64,000 nucleotides of DNA from Bradyrhizobium sp. BRP22 (lineage in GTDB: Bacteria; Pseudomonadota; Alphaproteobacteria; Rhizobiales; Xanthobacteraceae): assembly GCF_020194175.1 (NCBI RefSeq), contig NZ_JADYVX010000005.1:248001-312000 (forward strand), read 5' to 3'. Of the stretch, positions 53,178-63,580 are shown in pieces (position 1 is the stretch's first letter; every line of letters starts with the position of its first letter). The position numbers were made by a program, and so were the translations under genes. The notes under the pieces are model-generated. The model was not told the origin of the DNA. It worked only from the letters and a program-made list of their open reading frames with translations, and made no database searches.

Positions 53178-53474
53178 TCAGGCCGCGGAGGATTCTGTTG
53201 CCAGTGCCGCAAAGACCGTTTCCGGCGAATGGGCGATGACCGCCAGAAGCGCCCGTGCCGGTCCACGAGGGGCCCGTTTGCCCTGCTCCCAGTTGCGGAT
53301 CGTTTCCACGGGCACGCCGAGCTTGGCGGCGAATTCGAGCTGGGTCAGATGCGATCGGCGGCGGAGATCGCGGACCGTCAGCGGCCCCGTCGGCGTCTCG
53401 GGCGCCAGCGGGAACTCCTGCCCGTCACGCAGCTCGACGATCCGTCCATCCGCTTTCAGCCGCAGGCGCTTCAT
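53178..53474 (-). CDS. HTH protein (HigA/XRE-like)
   Basis: A 98-residue DNA-binding protein. The C-terminal part has an XRE-type helix-turn-helix: LTQLEFAAKLGVPVETIRNWEQ, the form seen in HigA-like antitoxins and small repressors. The N-terminal part (MKRLRLKADGRIVELRDGQE) resembles DUF2442-like segments fused to such HTH proteins. No toxin frame is adjacent on either side, so if it was an antitoxin it is now an orphan. Confidence 0.8.
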   Translation of the reverse strand: MKRLRLKADGRIVELRDGQEFPLAPETPTGPLTVRDLRRRSHLTQLEFAAKLGVPVETIRNWEQGKRAPRGPARALLAVIAHSPETVFAALATESSAA

Positions 53475-53539
53475 GGTCTGCTCCGGAAAGCCGCATTGTG
53501 GGCGAACCGACTTAAGCGTCGCTTAACGCTAGCAGGGTG

Positions 53540-54961
53540 CTAATTCAGTCCGAACCACAAAGTGGCGATGCCGAGAAAGCAGAAGAAGCCGACCACATCC
53601 GTGATGGTGGTAACGAAGGTGCCGGACGCCACGGCCGGATCGGCGCGCACCCGCTCCAGCACCATCGGGATCAAGATCCCGCCGAGCGCACCGGCAACCA
53701 GATTGCAGACGATGGCGAGCCCGATCACGACGCCGAGGCCCGGGATCTTGAACCAGGCCACCGCGGCGATCCCGGTGATGACGGCAAAGGCAACACCGTT
53801 GACGAGGCCGACCATAACCTCGCGCAGGATCACGCGAACGGCGTTGTAGGATCCGAGCTCGCGGGTCGCCAGCGCGCGCACCGCAACCGTCATGGTCTGG
53901 GTCGCGGCATTGCCGCCCTGGCTCGCGACGATCGGTGCCAGCACCGCAAGCGCCACCATCTTCTCGAGCTGGCCTTCAAACAGGCCCAGCACAGAGGATG
54001 CCAAAAAAGCGGTGGCGAGATTGATCAGCAGCCAGTTGAAGCGTCCCCGCGCAATCGTCCAGACATTGTCCGACAACTCTTCGTGACTGGTGACACCACC
54101 GAGCGCTTTCAGGTCTTCGTCGGCTTCCTCCTCGATGACGTCGACGACGTCGTCGATGGTGATGACGCCGACCAGCCGATCCGTGGTGTCGACCACGGGA
54201 GCGGCCACCAGATTGTACTTGCCGAACATCCGCGCGACCTCTTCCTGGTCTTCCAGGGCCGAGACGCGGCGGCGATCTTCGTCGATCAGCTCAGTGAGCG
54301 GCACCGGACGGCGCGAACGCAGCAATACATCCAGCGGCACCGCACCCAGCCAGTGCCTGTCGGCGTCGACCACGTAGATCTCGTAGAACCGGTGCGGCAG
54401 ATCGGGCGCGTCGCGCATGTAGTCGATGGTCTGACCCACCGTCCAATCCGGCGGCACCGCGATGAACTCGGTCTGCATCCGCCGGCCGGCGGAGTTTTCC
54501 GGATACAGCAGGCTGCGCTCGAGCTCCGCGCGCTCGGACGGCGGAAGCCTTTCGAGGATCTGTTCCTTGTCCTCCTCGTCGAGACCTTCGAGAAGCTCGA
54601 TCGCGTCATCGGACGCCAGTTCGCGGACGCCTTCGGCGACGGTCTCCGGCTCGAGCTCTTCGAGGATTTCCTCGCGCACGGCATCGTCGACCTCGTTCAA
54701 TGCCGAGAAGTCGAAGTCGGCGCCGGTGATCTCGACAAGGCTGACGCGGTCTTCCGGCGCGAGCGCCGCGATGAGATCGCCGAGATCCGCCTCGTGCAGT
54801 TCCGCTACGACCTCACAGAGGAACGGCCGGTCGGCCGCGTGGATCGCGCCCGTGATCTCCTCGACGAATTCGTGGCGGAGTTGCCCCTCCTCGTCCCGCA
54901 TCGACAGCCGATCGAGGATGGACACTTCGGCGGGATGGGCAGCGTCGATATTCTCGGCCAT
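53540..54961 (-). CDS. mgtE: Magnesium transporter MgtE
   Basis: A 473-residue MgtE from the ATG at 54961 with GGTGAGG about 7 bases upstream; a start 4 codons earlier is possible. The N-domain (EVVAELHEADLGDLIAALAP) and tandem CBS domains (YEIYVVDADRHWLGAVPL; APVVDTTDRLVGVITIDD) form the Mg2+-sensing cytosolic part; about five helices follow, with SQGGNAATQTMTVAVRAL, the pore signature. It imports Mg2+ and closes when cytosolic Mg2+ is high. Confidence 0.96.
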   Translation of the reverse strand: MAENIDAAHPAEVSILDRLSMRDEEGQLRHEFVEEITGAIHAADRPFLCEVVAELHEADLGDLIAALAPEDRVSLVEITGADFDFSALNEVDDAVREEILEELEPETVAEGVRELASDDAIELLEGLDEEDKEQILERLPPSERAELERSLLYPENSAGRRMQTEFIAVPPDWTVGQTIDYMRDAPDLPHRFYEIYVVDADRHWLGAVPLDVLLRSRRPVPLTELIDEDRRRVSALEDQEEVARMFGKYNLVAAPVVDTTDRLVGVITIDDVVDVIEEEADEDLKALGGVTSHEELSDNVWTIARGRFNWLLINLATAFLASSVLGLFEGQLEKMVALAVLAPIVASQGGNAATQTMTVAVRALATRELGSYNAVRVILREVMVGLVNGVAFAVITGIAAVAWFKIPGLGVVIGLAIVCNLVAGALGGILIPMVLERVRADPAVASGTFVTTITDVVGFFCFLGIATLWFGLN

Positions 54962-55082
54962 GCCGCGCCTCACCGTTTGACAGAGGGAAGGAACTCGTCT
55001 GAGTTATCACCGCACGCATTACCCAATCGGTTGCATCCCGCGCAATGCCAAATGTCGCCGACCGCGAAGAACAGGTGTGCTT

Positions 55083-55865
55083 ATGAGAACGTTCGGTGCA
55101 GCCATTCTTGCCTTGCTCGCGTGGACCGACGCAGCGCAGGCCGCCGTCGAATGTCCGCGCAAGGATGCGCTCGGAACGTCGCGTGTCCTGACCGTCGATC
55201 CCGCGGCCTATCCGCGCATCGGCACCAAGAGCTTTCCGGGCACATTACCCCTACAGGATCACGAGGTGGTGTTGACGTTCGACGACGGGCCATGGCCGGC
55301 AACCGACCGGAAGATTCTCGCGGCACTCGCCCATGAATGCGTGCGCGCCACCTTCTTCATGATCGGAAAGCCGGCCTCCGAACATGCGGAGCTGGTCCGC
55401 CAGATCGCGGCGCTCGGCCACACCGTCGCCCATCACACCTGGACGCATCATAACCTCAAATACATGAAGCCGGACGACGCCATTGGCGAGATCGACAAAG
55501 GCATCGCCGCAGTCGAAACCGCGCTGCATGGGCGGGCGACCACGACGCCGAGCACACCGTTCTTCCGCTTTCCCTATTTCGAGATGTCGCCGGAGACGCT
55601 CGCCAACCTGGAGAAGCGCGGCATCGCAGTCTTCGGCGCCGACCTCTGGGCCAGCGACTGGAACAAGATGACGCCGCAGGAGGAGCTGAAGATCCTGACC
55701 GAGCGCCTGAACGCCGCCGGACGGGGCATCATCCTGCTGCACGATCCCAAGACACATACAGCGGCGATGCTTCCGGCCTTCTTGCGCTATCTGCGCGAGC
55801 ACAATTACCGGATTGTGCATATCGTGCCGCCGGGTCAAAAAACCGTGTCGGATCAGACACATTGA
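55083..55865 (+). CDS. Secreted polysaccharide deacetylase (NodB domain) 1
   Basis: A 260-residue protein from the ATG at 55083. Signal peptide: TFGAAILALLAWTDAAQA. The NodB domain has TFDDGPWP (metal and base aspartates), HTVAHHTWTHH with the HxxxH metal site, and FFRFPYFEMS. It removes N-acetyl groups from a glycan in the periplasm or outside; peptidoglycan or an exopolysaccharide is most likely. The next gene, 97 bases downstream, is a paralogue starting with the same CPxxxDALGTSR sequence, so this is a tandem duplication. Confidence 0.88.
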   Translation: MRTFGAAILALLAWTDAAQAAVECPRKDALGTSRVLTVDPAAYPRIGTKSFPGTLPLQDHEVVLTFDDGPWPATDRKILAALAHECVRATFFMIGKPASEHAELVRQIAALGHTVAHHTWTHHNLKYMKPDDAIGEIDKGIAAVETALHGRATTTPSTPFFRFPYFEMSPETLANLEKRGIAVFGADLWASDWNKMTPQEELKILTERLNAAGRGIILLHDPKTHTAAMLPAFLRYLREHNYRIVHIVPPGQKTVSDQTH

Positions 55866-55962
55866 ACCAAACAATGGCTATGGGTTACAAACCATTAACG
55901 CGGCATTCATGACGCCGTGGGTAGGGATTTGGCGTCGGACCAGAGAATGCAGCCGGGGTGTC

Positions 55963-57267
55963 ATGATCGCTAGCGTTGGCGCGGGATTTTGGAAGGGGTC
56001 ATGGACCGCCCTCTCCCTGGTGGTTTTGATCTGCGCAAGCAGCCAGTCCGCGGCCGCCGCCGATTGTCCCGGCCATCCCGACGCGCTCGGCACCTCGCGC
56101 ACGCTGGTGGTCGATCCCCGCGAGCATGCCAGGATCGGCACCATGCAATATGCCGAGACCCTGCCGCTCGACGATCACGAAGTGGTGCTGACATTTGATG
56201 ACGGCCCGCTGCCGAAATACAGCAACCAGGTGCTGGACATTCTTGCCAGCCAGTGCGTGAAGGCGACCTTCTTCATCATCGGCCGACAGGCCAATGCCAA
56301 TCCGCAAGGTGTCCGCAAGCTCATCGCCGCCGGCCACACCGTCGGCACCCATAGCCAGAATCATCCGCTCACCTTCAACAAGATGTCGATCGAGCAGGCC
56401 AGGCAGGAGGTCGATGCCGGCATCGCCTCCACCGTGGCCGCCCTTGGCGATGCGAGCAAGCTTGCGCCCTTCTTCCGCATTCCGGGGCTGCTGCGCGCCG
56501 CAGCCGTCGAGGATTATCTGGCGTCGCGGGGAATCCAGGCCTGGAGCGCCGACTTCCCCGCCGATGATTGGCGCCATATCCCTCCTTCGCGCGTCTACGA
56601 TCTCGCGATCCAGCGCCTGGAAGCCAAGGGCAAAGGCATCCTGCTGCTGCACGATATCCAGCCGCGCACGGTGGCCGCGCTGCCGAGGATCCTGCAGGAG
56701 TTGAAGGCGCGCGGCTATCGCATCGTCCATGTGGTGCCGGCGACGCCGGAGCGGCCGGCCACGCCGACCGACCCGGTGCAGTGGCTGTTGCACCCACCGA
56801 CCGAGACCGTGGCGAGTGTGCGCTGGCCGAAGATTCCGAATTTCGTGTTCGCCCAGGCGCAGACACTGCCCGTCCCGGGACTGTCGAATCTGGATTGGCG
56901 CGATCCAGGCCTGTTCGATCGACTGCGCCGCCCGCGGGCCGCTCTCGTCGCGCAAACGGCATGGCCGGGACCATTGCGCGTCTCCGAGAACAGCCGCCCG
57001 GCGCTGCCCGTTCCGGCCTCCTCCGTCTTCAGGATGCCTGAGGGCGTCCGCGTGACGTTGCTGGCATCGCGTTCGCCTGCCAACCGGCCGGACCACGCCG
57101 CAAATGCGATCGGGCCGATTTCCGCACGAGCCCGCACCGTCGGTGCGCCCCAGGCAGCGCATTCCCGGCATGCCGCGCATCAGAATCCGCAAGCGGGCCA
57201 CGCGGGCCGTGGCGCGCCCAAGCATGCCGTGCAGGCGAAGCCGGCGGTTCACGTGGCAAAGCGCTGA
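55963..57267 (+). CDS. Secreted polysaccharide deacetylase (NodB domain) 2, with C-terminal extension
   Basis: A 434-residue paralogue of the preceding gene; the ATG at 55963 follows CGGGGTG, and the longer open frame is ignored. Signal peptide (WTALSLVVLICASSQSAAA), then DALGTSRTLVVDPREHARIG, TFDDGPLP, HTVGTHSQNHPLTF (metal site), FRIPGLLRAAA and ILLLHDIQPRT. The last 160 residues have no known domain and end in a His/Ala/Gln-rich tail (HSRHAAHQNPQ). Substrate unknown. The extension separates it from paralogue 1 and may target it to a wall or complex. Confidence 0.87.
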   Translation: MIASVGAGFWKGSWTALSLVVLICASSQSAAAADCPGHPDALGTSRTLVVDPREHARIGTMQYAETLPLDDHEVVLTFDDGPLPKYSNQVLDILASQCVKATFFIIGRQANANPQGVRKLIAAGHTVGTHSQNHPLTFNKMSIEQARQEVDAGIASTVAALGDASKLAPFFRIPGLLRAAAVEDYLASRGIQAWSADFPADDWRHIPPSRVYDLAIQRLEAKGKGILLLHDIQPRTVAALPRILQELKARGYRIVHVVPATPERPATPTDPVQWLLHPPTETVASVRWPKIPNFVFAQAQTLPVPGLSNLDWRDPGLFDRLRRPRAALVAQTAWPGPLRVSENSRPALPVPASSVFRMPEGVRVTLLASRSPANRPDHAANAIGPISARARTVGAPQAAHSRHAAHQNPQAGHAGRGAPKHAVQAKPAVHVAKR

Positions 57268-57300
57268 AGAACACGGCGCGGAGATTGCCGCGCCGTGCGC

Positions 57301-57675
57301 TCAGTTCGTCACGATCTTGGCGATGCAGAGCAGGATGACGAGCGCCAGGAACAGCAGATCGATATAGGACTTGATCTCGCCGGCATGACGCAGCTCGGTG
57401 ACGGCGCCGACGATCTGCTTGCGTGAGGCCGCCGAACTCGGCCCCTCGACCACGGCCATCCCGAGCCGACGCGCCTCCCCTTCCAGGCGTTCGATCCGCT
57501 GAAAGAAATAGAACGAGCGCAAGGCCGACGCCGCATGCATTGCGGCATAGATCAGCACCAGGAACGCGACGATCGCGCGGTGCTGGTATTTTTCCATGAA
57601 GTTGAGGCTGAAATAGACCAGCGCCAGAAACACGAAGTTGGAAACGAAGCGATAGACGTAGCTGAGCAGGATCAT
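57301..57675 (-). CDS. Hypothetical membrane protein
   Basis: A 124-residue protein from the ATG at 57675, with GGGGA 5 bases upstream. Three hydrophobic helices: YRFVSNFVFLALVYFSLNF, AIVAFLVLIYAAMHAASAL and YIDLLFLALVILLCIAKIV at the C-terminus. The loop between carries RIERLEGEARRLGMAV, amphipathic. No family recognised. Confidence 0.75.
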   Translation of the reverse strand: MILLSYVYRFVSNFVFLALVYFSLNFMEKYQHRAIVAFLVLIYAAMHAASALRSFYFFQRIERLEGEARRLGMAVVEGPSSAASRKQIVGAVTELRHAGEIKSYIDLLFLALVILLCIAKIVTN

Positions 57676-58138
57676 CCTGTTCCCCGGATTTCCGAATCGG
57701 GCGCGCGATCGGTGAGCGATGGCGCTCATCGGTCCGGAATCGCCGGCCCGCGAGCTTGCACACCTTTAGCGTACGCGAATGGTGTTACGGAAAGGCATCC
57801 ACCGGCCTCGAGGCGGAAAATTTGCCACCGCGCCACTGTGGGCTGCTCGTTGCGATGGTCACTGACCCCCTCTTGGCCATCACTCCGGCGCCGCTTGCCA
57901 TTGTCCGAGCCGGGTTCGGAATTGCCATTGCCGCCGCCAAAGCCGATGACTTCGCCTATGATGACCGGGGGGCCATACCGTCCTGTTTCGGAGCAGCCGT
58001 TTGCTGTGACGCCCCCCGCAGTATTGCTGGCAGACGTCAATGCGCCGACATTCGGCGTTTTCGTGGATACGCCTAGCGAGCAGAATATGCCGGAACAACT
58101 GATACAGTGGTGATCAACGGATCCCGATCTTGAAGCTG
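57676..58138. other. Gene-poor interval
   Basis: About 460 bases between divergent genes. Several overlapping frames cross it on both strands but none has a domain, signal or convincing ribosome site. The last 170 bases before 58113 are open on the plus strand (ending EQNMPEQLIQW); I cannot assign it. No repeat element was found. Confidence 0.4.
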
Positions 58139-58486
58139 ATGACCGAACATAATCCGATCGACGAGATTTCAGAGATCGAAGCGCGGATCGAGGAGCTTGC
58201 CGAGGTCGCCGAGCGATGCCGAAAGATTATTCTGTTCTCCAAGGCGGCAATCGCCGGCGGCGTCGCATTGCTGCTCGTTACGATGCTCGGCCTGTTCGGG
58301 CCCAATCAGGTCGCGGCCCTCGGATCGATCGCCGCGGTGCTGGGCGGAATCGTATCGCTCGGATCGAATGTCAGTACGTTGCAACAGACGAAAGCCGCCA
58401 TAACCGCCGCGGAGGCGCTTCGTTCGGATCTAATCAGCAGGATCGATCTTCGAGTGGTCGGCGATAGCCCAATGAGACTGGTTTGA
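58139..58486 (+). CDS. Small hypothetical membrane protein
   Basis: A 115-residue protein from the ATG at 58139; a TTG at 58130 would add 3 residues. An N-terminal acidic coiled-coil-like part (IDEISEIEARIEELAEVAER) leads to two helices (KAAIAGGVALLLVTMLGLF and VAALGSIAAVLGGIVSLG) and a short C-terminal tail. The overall look is of a holin-like or small membrane scaffold, but no family is recognised. I recall near-identical proteins in Bradyrhizobium. Confidence 0.7.
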   Translation: MTEHNPIDEISEIEARIEELAEVAERCRKIILFSKAAIAGGVALLLVTMLGLFGPNQVAALGSIAAVLGGIVSLGSNVSTLQQTKAAITAAEALRSDLISRIDLRVVGDSPMRLV

Positions 58487-58586
58487 CGTGCCGCGTGCAG
58501 GCATACGGCGAGAGTGCGCAAAGATCGACCAGGCACTTCAGGCAATTTCTGAAATGAATGTCTTATGTTCCAATGAGTTATGCGTT

Positions 58587-58671
58587 TGGTGCGCTCGGAG
58601 GGACTCGAACCCCCACGGTGTTACCCACTGCCACCTCAAGGCAGCGCGTCTACCAATTCCGCCACGAGCGC
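58587..58671 (-). tRNA. tRNA-Leu (GAG)
   Basis: Cloverleaf on the minus strand: acceptor GCGCTCG/CGAGCGC, D-arm with GAATTGGTAGACGC, anticodon stem CTGCC/GGCAG around loop TTGAGGT (anticodon GAG), long variable arm typical of leucine tRNA (TGGGTAACACCG), T-arm GGGGGTTCGAGTCCCTC, discriminator A and encoded CCA (58587-58589). 85 bases. Confidence 0.96.
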
Positions 58672-58768
58672 TGGGATGCGGAGGGAACCCTTGGGGCCGC
58701 CGCCGGATCGACGGCGCGGGATGTAACAAATCGGAAGGTGGGGGACAAGCCGGTAAGTAGCCAATTAA

Positions 58769-59011
58769 CTACCTAACATCAGGCGATTTTGGCAGCATTT
58801 GCTTGACCTCGACGGCGATCCGGTTGCGGTCGACCAGCACCACGCCGCTGGCGACCGGCAGGTTGTTGGCGAGGATCTTGACCTCGTCGGCCTCCGTGGC
58901 ATCCAGTTCGATAATGGCGCCGCGGGAAAGCCGCATGACCTGGTGGATGGGCATCGTGGTGGTGCCGAGCACCACCATCAGATCGACACTGACTTTATCG
59001 AGGGTAGCCAC
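58769..59011 (-). CDS. FliN-like SpoA-domain protein
   Basis: An 80-residue protein that is one SpoA/FliN domain: VSVDLMVVLGTTTMPIHQVM, LSRGAIIELDATEADEVKIL, then NNLPVASGVVLVDRNRIAV. FliN forms the lower rim of the flagellar C-ring with FliM and FliG. It is shorter than most FliN (it lacks the N-terminal helix) and no flagellar gene is adjacent, so it may be a dispersed extra copy or a type III secretion/C-ring relative. It is divergent from lipB. Confidence 0.82.
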   Translation of the reverse strand: MATLDKVSVDLMVVLGTTTMPIHQVMRLSRGAIIELDATEADEVKILANNLPVASGVVLVDRNRIAVEVKQMLPKSPDVR

Positions 59012-59071
59012 TTTTGAACCGCCAAACCGAGACTAGATTGTGGTTCCACCTGACCACGTCATGGTTAGCCA

Positions 59072-59818
59072 ATGGTTAACATCCGCCAGGACCTTGATTT
59101 GACGACTTTCGCGCACCCATCCGGCGGCGCTGCGGCGGAATGGCGGATTTCGGACGCCCCGGTGCCCTACCCCGACGCAGTCTCCGAGATGGAATCGCGC
59201 GTCGCCGACATCGCAGCCGGAAACGCGCCCGAACTGGTCTGGCTGCTGGAGCATCCCCCGCTCTACACATCCGGCACCAGCGGCAAGACCGGCGACCTCC
59301 TGGAGGCGCGATTCCCGATATTCCAGACCGGGCGCGGCGGTCAGATCACCTATCACGGCCCCGGCCAGCGGGTGGCCTACGTGATGCTGGACCTGAAGCG
59401 GCGCCGGCCGGACGTACGCGCCTATGTCGCGTCGCTGGAGCAGTGGATCATCCACACTCTTGCCGCCTTCAACGTCCGCGGCGAGCGCCGCGAGGATCGC
59501 GTCGGCGTCTGGGTCAAGCGACCCGACAAGGGAGCCGGCTTCGAAGACAAGATCGCGGCGATCGGGGTGCGGCTGAAGCGCTGGGTGTCGTTCCACGGCA
59601 TCGCGATCAATGTCGAGCCGGATCTTTCGCATTTCTCCGCGATCGTGCCCTGCGGCGTGGTCGACCCGCGCTACGGCGTCACCTCCCTGGTCGACCTCGG
59701 CCTGCCGGTGACGCTGCCGGACGTCGACGTCGCGCTTCGGCAGGCGTTTGCGGATGTGTTTGGCGAAACCATCGCGACCCCGGCGCCGCGCGCGCAAGCC
59801 GCCAATGTCGTGAGCTGA
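59072..59818 (+). CDS. lipB: Lipoate-protein ligase B (octanoyltransferase)
   Basis: A 248-residue LipB. Motifs: [30 protein letters not shown] (substrate cradle), [16 protein letters not shown], and the catalytic Cys194 in [10 protein letters not shown] paired with the lysine in IGVRLKRW. It moves octanoyl from ACP to lipoyl domains of pyruvate and 2-oxoglutarate dehydrogenases. lipA is not in this window. The end is Pro/Ala-rich. Confidence 0.95.
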   Translation: MVNIRQDLDLTTFAHPSGGAAAEWRISDAPVPYPDAVSEMESRVADIAAGNAPELVWLLEHPPLYTSGTSGKTGDLLEARFPIFQTGRGGQITYHGPGQRVAYVMLDLKRRRPDVRAYVASLEQWIIHTLAAFNVRGERREDRVGVWVKRPDKGAGFEDKIAAIGVRLKRWVSFHGIAINVEPDLSHFSAIVPCGVVDPRYGVTSLVDLGLPVTLPDVDVALRQAFADVFGETIATPAPRAQAANVVS

Positions 59819-59840
59819 CGGACAGGCGCCGGCGCCCGGC

Positions 59841-60140
59841 CTACACGGTCGGCAGCACGGAAAATCGATCCCCTGCCTCTCGCAGGTTGAGCCAGTCCGG
59901 AGCGCCTGCATCGTTGTCGACGGCATCGACGCGCGCCGCGCTCGGCCCACGTCGGCACGCATCGATCATTTCCGATATGACGGCCTCGGGTCCGGCAAAC
60001 ACCGCCTCGACGCTGCCATCCCGGCGGTTGCGCACCCAGCCCTCGAGCTGGCGCAGGCGCGCCTGGTGCTCGACCCAGGCACGATAGCCGACACCCTGCA
60101 CACGCCCACGGATCACGACGTGCCGGATCGCGTCGGTCAT
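59841..60140 (-). CDS. acyP: Acylphosphatase
   Basis: A 99-residue acylphosphatase: [16 protein letters not shown] (catalytic Arg and phosphate loop GRVQGVGYR), [19 protein letters not shown] (the catalytic Asn). It hydrolyses acyl phosphates. Its ATG overlaps the stop of the upstream PEP-mutase-like gene as a 4-base overlap on the same strand. Confidence 0.94.
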   Translation of the reverse strand: MTDAIRHVVIRGRVQGVGYRAWVEHQARLRQLEGWVRNRRDGSVEAVFAGPEAVISEMIDACRRGPSAARVDAVDNDAGAPDWLNLREAGDRFSVLPTV

Positions 60141-61015
60141 TTCTTCAATCCGAGGAATTCGGCTACCCTTGCCCTCACGTCGGCGTCACGCATCAGTCGG
60201 GCGGTAACCTCCGCTGGTGGAAGTCCCTTCAGCTCCCTGGGTTTCACGCCTTCGCGCAGCGCCTTCAGGGTGTCGTATATTGCCTGCGTGGCGGCCGCGA
60301 ACGGTGCATGCCCCTGCAGCGCGATCTTGACGCGATGGCTTGCGAGAAACGCCGCATCGTCGAGCTCACCCTGGGTGTTGCCGAGCACCAGCGGAAGCGT
60401 TGTCACCGCCGCGATCGCCTCAAGCTCCCGCCGCGTCGTCAAACCCGTGAAGAACAGCGCATCGACGCCGGTCGCGTCGTAGGCCTTGGCCCGCGCCAGA
60501 CAATCGTCAAATTCCGACGCCTGGGCACCACCGCCTCGCGTTCCGGTGCGGCCCATGATCACCAGGCTCGGATCGCTGCGGCCGTCGAGCGCCGCCTTCA
60601 TCTTGCCGACGCCCTCCTCGAGCGGGATCAGTTGCGGGCCCGCGACGCCGAACGCCTGCGGCAACAGCGTATCCTCGATGGTGAGGCCGGCAGCGCCCGC
60701 TACCTCGAGCTCCTGTATCGTGCGGCGGACGTTGAGCGCGTTGCCATACCCGTGGTCGGCATCGACCAGCACCGGCAAGGTCGAAGCGCGCGACATCCGC
60801 CGCGTCTGCTCGGCAAGCTCGGTGAGCGTGATCAGGGCAATGTCGGGATCGCCGAGGATGGCAAGCGACGCCACCGAACCGCCGAACATGCCGAGTTCGA
60901 AGCCGAGATCTTCGGCAATACGGACCGAGATCGGATCGTATACCGATCCGGCGCGAACGCAGGTCGATCCGGCAAGGATCGCACGCAAGGCTTGGCGGCG
61001 CGTTGCGAAAGCCAT
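60137..61015 (-). CDS. Isocitrate lyase/PEP-mutase-family enzyme (oxaloacetate decarboxylase-like)
   Basis: A 292-residue TIM-barrel member of the PEP mutase/isocitrate lyase superfamily. [20 protein letters not shown] at the N-terminus, [17 protein letters not shown] with metal-binding Asp residues, and [11 protein letters not shown]. The DHGYGN motif points to the oxaloacetate-decarboxylase/2-methylisocitrate-lyase-like branch rather than a true ICL (which has KKCGH). Substrate not fixed. It is 4-base coupled to acyP and lies 18 bases after the acyl-CoA carboxylase gene on the same strand. Confidence 0.88.
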   Translation of the reverse strand: MAFATRRQALRAILAGSTCVRAGSVYDPISVRIAEDLGFELGMFGGSVASLAILGDPDIALITLTELAEQTRRMSRASTLPVLVDADHGYGNALNVRRTIQELEVAGAAGLTIEDTLLPQAFGVAGPQLIPLEEGVGKMKAALDGRSDPSLVIMGRTGTRGGGAQASEFDDCLARAKAYDATGVDALFFTGLTTRRELEAIAAVTTLPLVLGNTQGELDDAAFLASHRVKIALQGHAPFAAATQAIYDTLKALREGVKPRELKGLPPAEVTARLMRDADVRARVAEFLGLKK

Positions 61016-61033
61016 TGCGGCCTCCTTTTTTTC

Positions 61034-63049
<2,016 letters not shown>

Positions 63050-63194
63050 GTTCTTCTTGCTTGAGCGTTTAGGCAGGATCCTCGCCCGCGATATGGCACG
63101 GGCGGCGAGCGTCTCAATTGACGTGGTACAGGAAAACTCAGGAGAGGCAACGGTCTATATCGAGGCGGCGGGCTTGCTCCAGCGCCCGACGCCG

Positions 63195-63434
63195 TCAACC
63201 CGAATAGGTATTAAATCTACCACGCGCATGGGCGCGAGAGACGGCCTTCATCAGCTCGCTTATCTCGTTTTCCAGATAATCATTGGCCACGATCAGCGCG
63301 CGGATCGTTGCCCGCATATCACCGCCGCAGGCCGCGATCGCCTCGTCCACGGCAGTCTCCAGGCCGTCGATATCCTCGGTGCTGGCACTGGGAAGGGAGG
63401 ACATCTGGCGATTTCCGGGATGCGGGACGGGCAT
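63195..63434 (-). CDS. Small conserved hypothetical protein
   Basis: A 79-residue protein; ATGs at 63434 and 63404 are both possible. The C-terminal half is conserved-looking and helical: GGDMRATIRALIVANDYLEN, EISELMKAVSRAHARGRF. I recall related short rhizobial proteins of the ANDYLE type without function. No membrane helix. Confidence 0.72.
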   Translation of the reverse strand: MPVPHPGNRQMSSLPSASTEDIDGLETAVDEAIAACGGDMRATIRALIVANDYLENEISELMKAVSRAHARGRFNTYSG

Positions 63435-63580
63435 TAATGTTCTCTTTTTGTTCTCTCATGTCAACCCACGGATCGGTCGCTACCGACCGGTTCCAACGGC
63501 TTTTTTCCAACGCGGAATAGCTTCGCGGGCGCTTCGTGCTAGAAGGCTCTCCCCCGCACGCCATCCCATCGATATAGACC

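Noticed and set aside
57756..58113. Possible gene upstream of the small membrane protein
   Set aside because: Several competing frames on both strands, no domain, no clear start signal; cannot be supported.
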